Shown here: positions 25,118 through 32,744 of the stretch, in pieces
Layout of the letters: each line of letters begins with the position of its first letter
Numbering within the stretch: the stretch's first letter is position 1
NCBI RefSeq assembly: GCF_007678455.1
Contig: NZ_VEEP01000009.1
Span: forward strand, 156,172 to 220,171
Direction of reading: 5' to 3'
Source: Cytobacillus oceanisediminis 2691
Lineage (GTDB): Bacteria > Bacillota > Bacilli > Bacillales > Cytobacillaceae
DNA length: 64,000 bases
Program-made: the position numbers and the translations under genes
The notes under the pieces: model-generated
What the model was told of the DNA's origin: nothing
The model's input: the letters and a program-made list of their open reading frames with translations, nothing else
Databases searched by the model: none

Positions 25118-25146
25118 ACTATACCCCTGTATAGTATATTAATCAA
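25118..25146 (-). promoter_or_regulatory. copA promoter with embedded CsoR-like operator
   Basis: On the minus strand TTGATT (complement at 25141-25146), a 17-base spacer and TATAGT (complement at 25118-25123). A perfect 7-bp-arm palindrome ACTATAC-CCCT-GTATAGT covers 25118-25135, spanning the -10 and spacer. The ATACCCC half resembles CsoR sites. Binding would block the promoter. Confidence 0.7.
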
Positions 25147-25252
25147 CCGAAATGTTTGTGTTTTTTTTTATTTTACCCTGTTTGACAATATATACTGTTA
25201 AAAATATCACTAATCTTCCGGGAATGGACATGAAAGTTATGACATTTTTAAA

Positions 25253-25280
25253 ACAAAAAGCCCGGCTAGCGGCCAGGCTC
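25253..25280 (-). terminator. Terminator of the carboxypeptidase gene
   Basis: Minus-strand stem AGCCTGGC / GCCGGGCT with a 4-base loop, then TTTTTGTTTT. Confidence 0.85.
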
Positions 25281-25284
25281 CTCA

Positions 25285-26154
25285 CTAAATTTTCTTCACA
25301 TTTTCAAAATACTCTTCAAGTGTCCAGTCATTTTCATATATTTCGGTAGCCGCTTTAATGCCAACGTACCGAAAATGCCACGGTTCATACATATAGCCTG
25401 TCAGTTCTTCTTTACCTTTTGGGTACCTCAGGATAAAGCCGTACTTATGAGCGTTGTGGGCCAGCCAGACTCCTTCTTTTGTTGAACCGAATTGTTCATT
25501 CAGATTAAAATTATTGTTCTTGCTTGAAATATCCATCGTCAAGCCTGTTTGATGCTCACTGCTTCCAGGTCTGGCAACTGCCTCCAGGGCCTTTTCTTCG
25601 CCTACCTTATTGACCTCGGCTTTGAACAATGTTTCCTGTCGGCCATATGACCTGTAGCCGGATACAGCTGCTAGTTCTATTCCGTCATTCCTGGCACCTG
25701 CAAACATTTTTTCCATAGCATCCGCAGCTTCTTTCCTCATAAGGCTCTTCTCAAGCTTTGCATCTCCAAAAGAGAATGGAACGTTAGGCCGAACCAGATC
25801 GCCGGGAATATAATTGCCTGGCAATCCAAAAACCTTATTGACAAGCGCCAAAGTGTTCTGCGGATTCTGGATGACATTCTTTCCGTCTGCATTCTGGACC
25901 ACATTGAAATAAGCCGCTTCAAGTGTCAATGCTTCATCTTCAGGCTTGTCCCCTTGTGGATCCTCGTTATCCATATTGTTCTGATCTGATTCTGCTACTT
26001 CCGCTGGCTGGTCATCCTGTTTATCTTGTCCAACAAGTTTTTCTCCCAAATAAGGAATTTTCTCAAGGTAAGGAATCTTCTCAAGATAAGGCTCAACAGG
26101 TGCACACCCTGTCAATAAAATAGGCAAGGCGATTACTGGTAATATTTTTTTCAT
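25285..26154 (-). CDS. M15B D-alanyl-D-alanine/L,D-carboxypeptidase lipoprotein (VanY/LdcB-like)
   Basis: A 289-residue lipoprotein (lipobox LLTGC, Cys about 17) with a short PYLEKIPYLEKIPYLGEK repeat right after the lipidated Cys, an acidic linker, and an M15B zinc peptidase domain. Zinc and catalytic residues are in SSEHQTGLTMDIS (HxxxxxxD) and YEPWHFRYVG (EPWH). The family trims D-Ala or L,D-linked stem peptides in the wall. Two adjacent ATG codons follow GGTGG; the second (26154) has better spacing. The 52-bp tandem array lies upstream. Confidence 0.9.
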   Translation of the reverse strand: MKKILPVIALPILLTGCAPVEPYLEKIPYLEKIPYLGEKLVGQDKQDDQPAEVAESDQNNMDNEDPQGDKPEDEALTLEAAYFNVVQNADGKNVIQNPQNTLALVNKVFGLPGNYIPGDLVRPNVPFSFGDAKLEKSLMRKEAADAMEKMFAGARNDGIELAAVSGYRSYGRQETLFKAEVNKVGEEKALEAVARPGSSEHQTGLTMDISSKNNNFNLNEQFGSTKEGVWLAHNAHKYGFILRYPKGKEELTGYMYEPWHFRYVGIKAATEIYENDWTLEEYFENVKKI

Positions 26155-26363
26155 CATGTCCACCAATCTTCAACATTTTAAGGCAATAACACCATTCTAT
26201 CATTTTTCAACAAACTTTCGAATGGCCTTTTTTCCCATTATCCCTGTTCATCATTATGCCTGGTTTTGGAAATTGCAAACTTCCCCAATTGGATGAAGTG
26301 ATTTGGAGCATTGTTCAAAGTAAAGAGTATAATCGGCAGAGACAGTTATCGGGTTTGGAATGT

Positions 26364-26715
26364 AAAATGTCCACTAAACTCAGGTTCTTAGACATTTCGG
26401 CTAATCTCTGCCTCAAAAATGTCCTTTAAACACTGCTTCTTAGACATTTCGGCTTCCCTTTACCCTCAAAATGTCCTTTAAACACTGCTTCTTAGACATT
26501 TCGGCTTCCCTTTACCCTCAAAATGTCCTTTAAACACTGCTTCTTAGACATTTCGGCTTCCCTTTACCCTCAAAATGTCCTTTAAACACAGGTTCTTAGA
26601 CATTTTGGCTTCTCTTTACTCTCAAAATGTCCATTAAGCGCAGGTTCCTAGACATTTTGGCTTCTTAATACCTCGAAATGTCCATTAAACACAATTTCCT
26701 GACATTTGAATGACG
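26364..26715. repeat. Tandem array A: about seven units with a 52-bp period
   Basis: The GTCC landmark recurs at 26369, 26421, 26473, 26525, 26577, 26629 and 26680, i.e. every 52 bp (once 51). Central units are almost identical and outer ones diverge. Each unit carries the inverted arms AAATGTC and GACATTT, about 19 bases apart. Degenerate fragments continue to about 26830. The array fills the 740-base gap between the deoD terminator and the carboxypeptidase promoter side. I see no gene there. It is not CRISPR, because there are no unique spacers. Confidence 0.93.
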
Positions 26716-26857
26716 CTCTGCTCTCGAACTATTAATAAAACAAAAAGTTCCTTTGTCATTTCGATTACACTTTCTTCAAAATATCCTTTAAACTCGGTTT
26801 TAAGTCATTGTGGCTTTCCTTGAATTCTGAGGGATCCTAATTAAGGGTGTACATAAT

Positions 26858-26886
26858 AAAACCCTTTCCTCAAGGGGAAAGGGTTT
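26858..26886 (-). terminator. Terminator of deoD
   Basis: A 12-bp perfect stem AAAACCCTTTCC / GGAAAGGGTTTT with a short loop, immediately after deoD. Confidence 0.92.
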
Positions 26887-26894
26887 TCAACTCA

Positions 26895-27599
26895 TTATTC
26901 TTTGATTGCTGCTTCGAGCGCTACTTCGATCATGTCGTTGAATGTTGTTTGGCGCTCTTCTGATGTCGTTTCTTCACCTGTCAGGATGTGGTCGCTGACT
27001 GTCAGGATAGATAGAGCTTTTCGATCGTATTTGGCAGCCAGGGTATAGAGGGCTGTTGTTTCCATTTCGACCGCTAAGATTTGATATTGGGCCCATTTTT
27101 CCAATTCTGCATTATCATTGTAGAACTGGTCAGCCGTGAACACATTCCCTACTTTAAGATTTAAGCCTTTTTCAAGACCTGTATTGTAGGCTTTGTACAA
27201 TAAATCAAAGTTTGCTGTTGGAGCAAAGTCCACTCCGCCGAAAGTAAGGCGGTTCATTTGGGAATCAGTTGATGAGCTCATTGCCAGGATTACATCACGG
27301 ACTTTTACATCCTTTTGGATTGCTCCGCAAGTGCCCACGCGAATCAGGTTTTGGACATTGTAGCTATTCATCAACTCATTGATATAAATTGAAATGGACG
27401 GCACGCCCATGCCAGTGCCCTGGACAGAAACCCTCTTGCCTTTGTATGTACCTGTGTACCCAAACATATTTCTGACTTCATTATATAACTTTGCATCTTC
27501 AAGGAATGTTTCAGCAATGTATTTTGCCCTTAACGGATCCCCTGGAAGCAATACCGTTTCTGCGATTTCATTTTCTTTAGCACCAATATGTACACTCAT
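26895..27599 (-). CDS. deoD: Purine-nucleoside phosphorylase DeoD
   Basis: A 234-residue hexameric-type PNP that splits purine (deoxy)ribonucleosides with phosphate. Features: [28 protein letters not shown] start, [12 protein letters not shown], the Glu-Met-Glu sugar-binding EMETTALY and the catalytic Asp in TVSDHI. Length is typical. GGAGGAT precedes the ATG. Monocistronic. Confidence 0.96.
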   Translation of the reverse strand: MSVHIGAKENEIAETVLLPGDPLRAKYIAETFLEDAKLYNEVRNMFGYTGTYKGKRVSVQGTGMGVPSISIYINELMNSYNVQNLIRVGTCGAIQKDVKVRDVILAMSSSTDSQMNRLTFGGVDFAPTANFDLLYKAYNTGLEKGLNLKVGNVFTADQFYNDNAELEKWAQYQILAVEMETTALYTLAAKYDRKALSILTVSDHILTGEETTSEERQTTFNDMIEVALEAAIKE

Positions 27600-27784
27600 T
27601 CAAATAATCCTCCATCCTATAGGTTGCTACCTCAAAACTATACCACAATATAGTTAAGCAGGAAAATCTTCAGTTTCATGACAATTTTGTTAACGGGCAA
27701 GCTAGAAATAGCTTTACCGAAGCTGAATTAAAAAATTCTCTACCTGGGTGTAAAAGAAAAACTGACATAAAGGAGAATGAGCTA

Positions 27785-27916
27785 ATGGGTAAAAAGCATC
27801 GCAATCGCATCAATTCGCCTAAGAAAAACAATCATATCCCTCCTGATGCAATCGTTGCCGAGCAAGAAGCACACGGCAAGGAGTTCTCAGCTAACGGAAG
27901 AAAGAAGCAAGGATAA
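27785..27916 (+). CDS. Small hydrophilic basic protein, function unknown
   Basis: A 43-residue Lys/Asn/Arg-rich protein beginning MGKKHRNRINSPKKNNHIPP and ending NGRKKQG. AAAGGAG lies nine bases before the ATG, and a shared bidirectional terminator follows directly. The composition recalls small spore-associated Bacillus proteins such as the YfhD group, but I cannot assign a family. Confidence 0.6.
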   Translation: MGKKHRNRINSPKKNNHIPPDAIVAEQEAHGKEFSANGRKKQG

Positions 27917-27920
27917 AAAA

Positions 27921-27948
27921 TGACGATGAAGCTTTTGCTTCATCGTCA
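27921..27948. terminator. Bidirectional terminator
   Basis: A 12-bp stem TGACGATGAAGC / GCTTCATCGTCA with a 4-base loop between the convergent small gene and spo0M. Confidence 0.85.
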
Positions 27949-27957
27949 TCAAAATTT

Positions 27958-28728
27958 TCAGCAGTACCGTGCAATAGTATCCTGAAGCTTTTGCTGTAAG
28001 GAGGGCAAATCAGATACATGGATATTCATTCTTACATATGTTTCATCCATGCCCATCGCTTCTGATAAGAAACCGCCGATTCCTCTCGCTCTTCGGTCAA
28101 CTTGCATCAATACTTCCGCTTCGTTTTCGCTGTTTGGATAGAGAACCAACTCCAGTTCATCCAGACGTCCTCTAAATGGACCTGATGCAGCCACGAATTC
28201 GAACTCCTGGACGAATGGCAGGTTCCGGCGAAGATGCCTTGGTGCCTGCTCACACTCAGCCTCCCTTAACCGGAAGCCCAGATTGCTTACGGCATTAAAG
28301 ATCCCTTGCATCAATGGGTTGGGTACTACTGTCAAATAATCTTTATCTCCGGGGTCGACTGCATTCTTGATATCAAGTCCTGTCGTTACCCAAACCTTCG
28401 TTCTTCCCATAGTTAACGGAATTTCCAATGGCAGCCTGAAGGTAAAAGGGATTTCCTTTGTTTCATTTCCTTTGATCAGAAACGACTGCGTAAGCCTGAA
28501 GCGGTCGATTTGGGCAGTCGCTGTATACTTTCTCTCGTCGCTCTCTTTTATATAAGTGGTATGTAAACTCAAATAGATGTCATCAATATTCTGCTCAACA
28601 CTGCCTCCGCGAATTTCAACGATTCCGCGTATCTCTTCTCCTGGCATAACCCGGTCCTTTTCAAGCTTCGTGTCGACTTTAGCTGCTCCGATTCCAACAC
28701 TTGCAAACACCTTATTAAAAAATGACAT
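27958..28728 (-). CDS. spo0M: Sporulation-control protein Spo0M
   Basis: A 256-residue arrestin-like cytosolic protein that begins MSFFNKVFASVGIGAAKVDT, the family's conserved start, with MPGEEIRGIVEIRGG and two beta-sandwich halves. In B. subtilis it influences sporulation and cell division. ATG 28728 is chosen because GGGAGG lies eight bases before it; the ATG two codons earlier is too close. A terminator lies on its 3' side, and yozD is upstream. Confidence 0.9.
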   Translation of the reverse strand: MSFFNKVFASVGIGAAKVDTKLEKDRVMPGEEIRGIVEIRGGSVEQNIDDIYLSLHTTYIKESDERKYTATAQIDRFRLTQSFLIKGNETKEIPFTFRLPLEIPLTMGRTKVWVTTGLDIKNAVDPGDKDYLTVVPNPLMQGIFNAVSNLGFRLREAECEQAPRHLRRNLPFVQEFEFVAASGPFRGRLDELELVLYPNSENEAEVLMQVDRRARGIGGFLSEAMGMDETYVRMNIHVSDLPSLQQKLQDTIARYC

Positions 28729-28850
28729 CCTCATTGCCTCCCAGAAATCACAATTTTCTTTTACGACTATGTATACGATTATAAGTTAACAGGGTTTCAT
28801 AAAAATACATTATTTTTTTTCACCTTTATTAGTGAGCATGACTCCAAAAT

Positions 28851-28877
28851 AAAAAGGCTGATTCGTCCGAATCGGCC
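28851..28877 (-). terminator. Terminator of yozD
   Basis: Minus-strand stem GGCCGATTCG / CGAATCAGCC followed by TTTTTATTTT, about 20 bases after the yozD stop codon. Confidence 0.88.
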
Positions 28878-28896
28878 CTCCCATCGGTAGATCGCC

Positions 28897-29070
28897 TTAA
28901 TCTATGTCTTCTTCCTCATCGATGATGCATTTTTCAATCAGATATTCAAACGTGATATCCGCCATCTCTTCAAGTTCTTCCTCCGTGGGAACGTATCCCC
29001 TTTTAACAAGTTCATGAAAGAAAAATTCAGCAATCTCCTCTGTATCGATTATAACCTCAATCTCTTTCAC
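28897..29070 (-). CDS. yozD: YozD-like small acidic protein
   Basis: A 57-residue protein, MKEIEVIIDTEEIAEFF followed by HELVKRGYVPTEEELEEMAD, starting at GTG 29070 behind a GGGGGG ribosome site. It closely resembles B. subtilis YozD as I remember it. The neighbouring yodN, yozE, yokU and kamA are in the same order as in B. subtilis, which supports the call. The function is unknown. Confidence 0.82.
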   Translation of the reverse strand: MKEIEVIIDTEEIAEFFFHELVKRGYVPTEEELEEMADITFEYLIEKCIIDEEEDID

Positions 29071-29206
29071 AGATTCGCCCCCCTTTATTCCAAATGTATG
29101 ATATATGTGCTTGTTTCATGCCAAGCATATTGATTTTTCAGAAAAATCGTTCTATCTCTTTTGGACAAGCATAGAATGGAATAAATCAATGGCGGGGTGA
29201 TTCTTA

Positions 29207-29377
29207 ATGAAGACAATAAGTACGCTTGCAGAGATGTTCGTTGCTGATGTCAATAAAGAAAACAGTGTAATCGTAGAGTTTTTTGGCAGCATTGTGAATT
29301 CATTATTTAAGGTTATTCAAGTGGCAGGAATTCCTTTTCTTGTTTATGTGCTGCTGGAGTTTTCAGGCTGGCTTTAA
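29207..29377 (+). CDS. Small single-transmembrane protein, function unknown
   Basis: A 56-residue protein with a soluble N-terminus (MKTISTLAEMFVADVNKENS) and a C-terminal hydrophobic segment (about 34-53). GGGGTGA lies six bases before ATG 29207. Its stop overlaps the stop of the convergent yodN by four bases, a compact arrangement that supports a real gene. No family is recognised. Confidence 0.65.
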   Translation: MKTISTLAEMFVADVNKENSVIVEFFGSIVNSLFKVIQVAGIPFLVYVLLEFSGWL

Positions 29378-30081
29378 ACATGGCTTTTTCCATCATTGTT
29401 AACAAGCAATGACAGCTTCCGAATGATAACCCTCATAACATGTGCATATTCATCATCATTGAACCATTTATATAAAATTCGATAGTCATTGTATATATCG
29501 AGCAAATGATCGATGGTCATCCTTCTCTGGTTGATCTTCCGCAACTCTTCCTTTTCGCCTGCACGGGGCTGAAGGGATTTTTTATCGAGGTTCACAGAGG
29601 GCCTTACTTCTTTATTGGCAGAAAACAGAAGTCCGAGCTTCTGGATGAAAGTATCCGCGCTTTCTGAATCCGCCACAAGTGTCAGCTCTTCTTCCCCGGC
29701 TTCAAGCCATTCTCCATCTTTAATCCTCGAGAGTTCATATATGACATCCTCCCAGGCATCTTCCTTATAACGCCAGATTTCAGTCCTGAAACCAACAACT
29801 TTAAACAGATCCGAACCATATCCCTTTACCTGGACTAAATCCCCGAAGAAATATTTATACTCGATATCGATTTGTTCCTTTTCCATCAGCTTTCCATCAT
29901 ATTCAGAGAGCATCTGCAAACTTGTTTCTAAATACAAGCCCTCGCTCTTATTTATCTCATATACATGAAGGCCGTCAAGCCACTTTATATCTGTCACTTT
30001 CCCCACGGTACCATAAATAGTGATCACGACTGTATCACCGATGTTAAACTTAGGTTTCTTCCGTTTTTCCATTTCCTCCAT
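29374..30081 (-). CDS. yodN: YodN-like protein with KOW/SH3-like repeats
   Basis: A 235-residue cytosolic protein placed as yodN in the B. subtilis order. It contains two SH3/KOW-like segments: FNIGDTVVITIYGTVGKVTD (about 14-33) and FFGDLVQVKGYGSDLFKVVG (about 78-97). The C-terminal part is helical and charged. Function is unknown; the repeats suggest RNA, protein or ribosome contacts, as an inference. A ribosome site GGAGG precedes the start. Confidence 0.72.
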   Translation of the reverse strand: MEEMEKRKKPKFNIGDTVVITIYGTVGKVTDIKWLDGLHVYEINKSEGLYLETSLQMLSEYDGKLMEKEQIDIEYKYFFGDLVQVKGYGSDLFKVVGFRTEIWRYKEDAWEDVIYELSRIKDGEWLEAGEEELTLVADSESADTFIQKLGLLFSANKEVRPSVNLDKKSLQPRAGEKEELRKINQRRMTIDHLLDIYNDYRILYKWFNDDEYAHVMRVIIRKLSLLVNNDGKSHV

Positions 30082-30177
30082 CTCCTCAACGATGAGTCGT
30101 GAATTGTGATTACCACAGTATATGCACTATTCTGAAAATCGCCACGCCCAGATGAAGGATGAATATATTATTAAAAC

Positions 30178-30211
30178 AAAAGGCTCCTGCGTGTGAGCGC
30201 AGCAGCCTTTT
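30178..30211 (-). terminator. Terminator of yozE
   Basis: Minus-strand stem AAAAGGCT-CTGCG / CGCAG-AGCCTTTT (one mismatch) with a TTTTG tail, directly after yozE. Confidence 0.85.
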
Positions 30212-30432
30212 CAGCTTTCAGCTATCAAATATTCTTCCCATGCCTCATCAAAGACAGCCATGCTTTCAGGATACTGTCCGTTGACTTCCAGATAGGAGCT
30301 TATTTCGTCATAGTCTTCCGAGTTTTTAGGGAAGGAAAGATCGTCGTATGCAGAGTTCGCGAACCTGCTGATCGCATCCTTTGGTTTCGTGGACCGGTAT
30401 TTCATGAGAAAGTGGTAAAAACTTTTATACAT
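30211..30432 (-). CDS. yozE: YozE SAM-like domain protein
   Basis: A 73-residue protein, MYKSFYHFLMKYR start and AVFDEAWEEYL end, matching the YozE_SAM_like family in length and motif. ATG 30432 is chosen because it opens the conserved domain; the frame runs 13 codons further upstream without a site. Function is unknown; the fold is a five-helix bundle in a solved family member. Confidence 0.85.
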   Translation of the reverse strand: MYKSFYHFLMKYRSTKPKDAISRFANSAYDDLSFPKNSEDYDEISSYLEVNGQYPESMAVFDEAWEEYLIAES

Positions 30433-30549
30433 ATATGAACGCCTGCCTAAATTTAGAATTTGTCTGTCCATACTATAACGAAAAGTTTACTGTCCGTCCA
30501 CATATTAGAAAGTATCGAGCACCTTCCCTACCAGGAAAGATGCCCGCCG

Positions 30550-30741
30550 TTATTGCCATCTGGCTGATTTCGCCATCTCCAGCAATGCCCATATAATATT
30601 CACCATTAAAATGGCCACAGTAATGGGAACAGCATGAAGCCAGTTCATCCCGAATTTCTCTTTGATCATCCTCACATAGTATCCGCACAGGAACAACACC
30701 AACATTGCCGCCATCAGCATGATTGATAAAGCGATATACAC
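30550..30741 (-). CDS. Small two-transmembrane protein
   Basis: A 63-residue protein with two hydrophobic helices (about 4-24 and 35-55) separated by a basic turn RMIKEKFGMNW. It starts at GTG 30741 after GAGGAG. A longer overlapping frame at 30473-30760 has no such features and is rejected. It lies downstream of yokU beyond a hairpin, so it could be transcribed with the kamA unit. Function unknown. Confidence 0.62.
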   Translation of the reverse strand: MYIALSIMLMAAMLVLFLCGYYVRMIKEKFGMNWLHAVPITVAILMVNIIWALLEMAKSARWQ

Positions 30742-30767
30742 AAGATCTCCTCACTTCCAATATGAAT

Positions 30768-30798
30768 ACTCCCCACTCTATTATAAAGAGTAGGGAGT
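30768..30798 (-). other. Stable hairpin between yokU and the small membrane protein gene
   Basis: Arms ACTCCCTACTCT and AGAGTGGGGAGT pair over 12 positions with one mismatch and an 8-base loop. No T run follows on the minus strand, so it is not a standard terminator. It could be an mRNA-processing or stabilising element or an incomplete attenuator. Confidence 0.4.
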
Positions 30799-30871
30799 AA
30801 CTGGATAAAAAGGAGATTTGAATTTTTTGTGAACAGCTTTCTGTTTCAGGTTATTTTTGTCACTCCTCATT

Positions 30872-31153
30872 TCAAGATGAAAAATCAAAGTAATTTCGCT
30901 TCAGCAGTCTTGGCTGTTCCATCAATACTTCGAAGGTGATGACTTTGGAGAGTTTTTTCGTATCGATTAAAAACAGCTGGTCTTCGATTTCCTTTGTGAT
31001 CAACTCTGTCTGATAGGTCATTTGGCAGTCGAGACAATGGACTGCTGGTGTATCATCAATTTGGATCGCTTTAGTCCCATCAGGGAGTTCCCAATAAACT
31101 TTGTCTGTGACTGCTTTGATATTTTCACTGCTGCACCATTCACAAATAGTCAT
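30872..31153 (-). CDS. yokU: YokU-family zinc-finger protein
   Basis: A 93-residue protein with CEWC at residues 4-7 and CLDC about 40-43, a YgiT-type zinc-finger pair. Its start codon overlaps the last base of the kamA stop, so it is translated with kamA. It is conserved next to kamA in Bacillus. It may be an accessory or regulatory partner; no activity is established. Confidence 0.85.
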   Translation of the reverse strand: MTICEWCSSENIKAVTDKVYWELPDGTKAIQIDDTPAVHCLDCQMTYQTELITKEIEDQLFLIDTKKLSKVITFEVLMEQPRLLKRNYFDFSS

Positions 31154-32589
31154 TATTCACTCCCCTTTGCTGTGGGGATCGTCTCCTGGCTATCAGGGGC
31201 ATGTGTTGTTTTTTTCTGTTGAGCCATGAATTTCTTTTCTTTCAGTTCATCCCGCTTTTCCCGCTTATCCTTGAGTGATGCATGAGCTGGATCTTCCTCA
31301 TACTTTTCACGGCGGTCAATCCTGCCAAGTCCTTCTGGAATTAAGTTGAATTCACTGTCATTCATGATGGCTGCAATTCCGGTATTGGATTTTTTCTTTT
31401 CATAATCAGGATAGACCTGCTTGAAGTATCCTTCCGCTCTGCCAGGAACATAATTTTCAGGTTCTGGATAAGAGGTGATGACACCTTCGAAATTCCGCAG
31501 CACGACTTTTTCAGGACTTTGCGAAATCAGGTAGTTTGGCTGCAAGGAGATTTTCCCTCCTCCACCAGGTGCATCAACTACAAATGTCGGGACAGCATAG
31601 CCAGACGTATGGCCCCTCAAGCCCTCGATGATTTCAAGTCCCTTCGTCACAGGAGCTCGGAAATGGCCAATGCCTTCAGACAGATCGCACTGGTAGATAT
31701 AATAAGGTCGGACCCGGATTTTTACAAGGTCATGCATCAGCTTTTTCATTATTGGAACACTGTCATTTATGCCAGCGAGGATGACCGATTGATTCCCAAC
31801 CGGAACACCTGCATTCGCAAGCATTTCACATGCCCGTTTTGAATCCTCAGTAATTTCGATTGATGTATTGAAGTGTGTATTCAACCAGATTGGATGGTAT
31901 TTTTTGAGGATGGAACAAAGATTCTCTGTAATTCGCTGCGGAAATACTACAGGTGCCCGGGTGCCAATGCGAATAATTTCCACATGATCAATTTCGCGCA
32001 GGTTTTTCAGGATATACTCGAGGATATTGTCATTGATCAGCAGGCCATCCCCTCCCGAAATCAGCACATCGCGTACTTCTGGAGTGTTCCTGATATAGTT
32101 GATAGCCGCATCCAGCTGCTTTTTGGCTACCCCCATGCCGATTTGTCCGGAAAATCTGCGGCGTGTACAGTAGCGGCAGTACATCGAGCATTGGTTGGTA
32201 ACAAGGAACAGCACCCTGTCAGGATATCGATGAGTCAAGCCTGGCACAGGTGAATCCTCATCTTCGTGCAGCGGATCTTCCAAATCGTATTTTGTTTTGT
32301 GGATTTCCTTTGATATTGGGACGGACTGCATCCTTACCGGGCAGCGAGGATCATCTGGATTCATTAATGAAGCATAATATGGTGTGATATTGAGTGGGAT
32401 TGTTTTCGTTGAGATCCGGACCCCCTCTTCCTCCTCAGGAGTCAGATTGATGACTTTTTTCAGATCATCGAGCGTCCTGATTGTGTTTGTAAGCTGCCAG
32501 AGCCAGTCATTCCATTGCTCTTCGGTCACATCTTTCCAGAGTTCGATATCTTTCCAATGTCTTGATGGCTTATATAAAGTTTGTTTCAT
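31153..32589 (-). CDS. kamA: L-lysine 2,3-aminomutase (radical SAM, PLP)
   Basis: A 478-residue enzyme that moves the alpha-amino group of L-lysine to C3, giving L-beta-lysine. The 4Fe-4S cluster motif CxxxCxxC is CSMYCRYC (Cys134, 138, 141); the PLP Lys lies in DAPGGGGKISLQP. Length and the C-terminal charged tail fit the Bacillus enzyme (YodO). A consensus sigma-54 promoter lies 38 bases before the start, and a terminator closes the activator gene just upstream, so kamA-yokU is its own sigma-54 unit. First enzyme of the pathway encoded around it. Confidence 0.95.
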   Translation of the reverse strand: MKQTLYKPSRHWKDIELWKDVTEEQWNDWLWQLTNTIRTLDDLKKVINLTPEEEEGVRISTKTIPLNITPYYASLMNPDDPRCPVRMQSVPISKEIHKTKYDLEDPLHEDEDSPVPGLTHRYPDRVLFLVTNQCSMYCRYCTRRRFSGQIGMGVAKKQLDAAINYIRNTPEVRDVLISGGDGLLINDNILEYILKNLREIDHVEIIRIGTRAPVVFPQRITENLCSILKKYHPIWLNTHFNTSIEITEDSKRACEMLANAGVPVGNQSVILAGINDSVPIMKKLMHDLVKIRVRPYYIYQCDLSEGIGHFRAPVTKGLEIIEGLRGHTSGYAVPTFVVDAPGGGGKISLQPNYLISQSPEKVVLRNFEGVITSYPEPENYVPGRAEGYFKQVYPDYEKKKSNTGIAAIMNDSEFNLIPEGLGRIDRREKYEEDPAHASLKDKREKRDELKEKKFMAQQKKTTHAPDSQETIPTAKGSE

Positions 32590-32626
32590 CCAATTTCCCC
32601 CTAGCTATTTTTATACCTATTTACAA

Positions 32627-32642
32627 TGCAAGTTCCGTGCCA
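32627..32642 (-). promoter_or_regulatory. Consensus sigma-54 (-24/-12) promoter of kamA
   Basis: Reads TGGCAC-GGAAC-TTGCA on the minus strand, an exact match to the TGGCAC-N5-TTGCA consensus. It lies 38 bases from the kamA ATG. Upstream, ATTGC-TT-GCAAT (32664-32675) and a looser ATTG...CAAT (about 32683-32700) are possible activator sites, though closer than is usual. Confidence 0.88.
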
Positions 32643-32706
32643 AGTTGGCGAATTATTCTGAAGATTGCTTGCAATAGGAGTTATTGGAGAACAGGACAAT
32701 CCTAGG

Positions 32707-32741
32707 TAAAAAAATAACCTGCTGAAATTTCGGCAGATTAT
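32707..32741 (-). terminator. Terminator of the sigma-54 activator gene
   Basis: Minus-strand stem ATAATCTGC-GAAAT / ATTTC-GCAGGTTAT (a few mismatches) followed by seven T residues, four bases past the activator stop. It isolates kamA from upstream transcription. Confidence 0.85.
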
Positions 32742-32744
32742 GTT

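Noticed and set aside
30473-30760. 95-codon minus-strand frame overlapping the small membrane protein
   Set aside because: The alternative frame 30550-30741 has a good GAGGAG site and two clear transmembrane helices; this one has neither.
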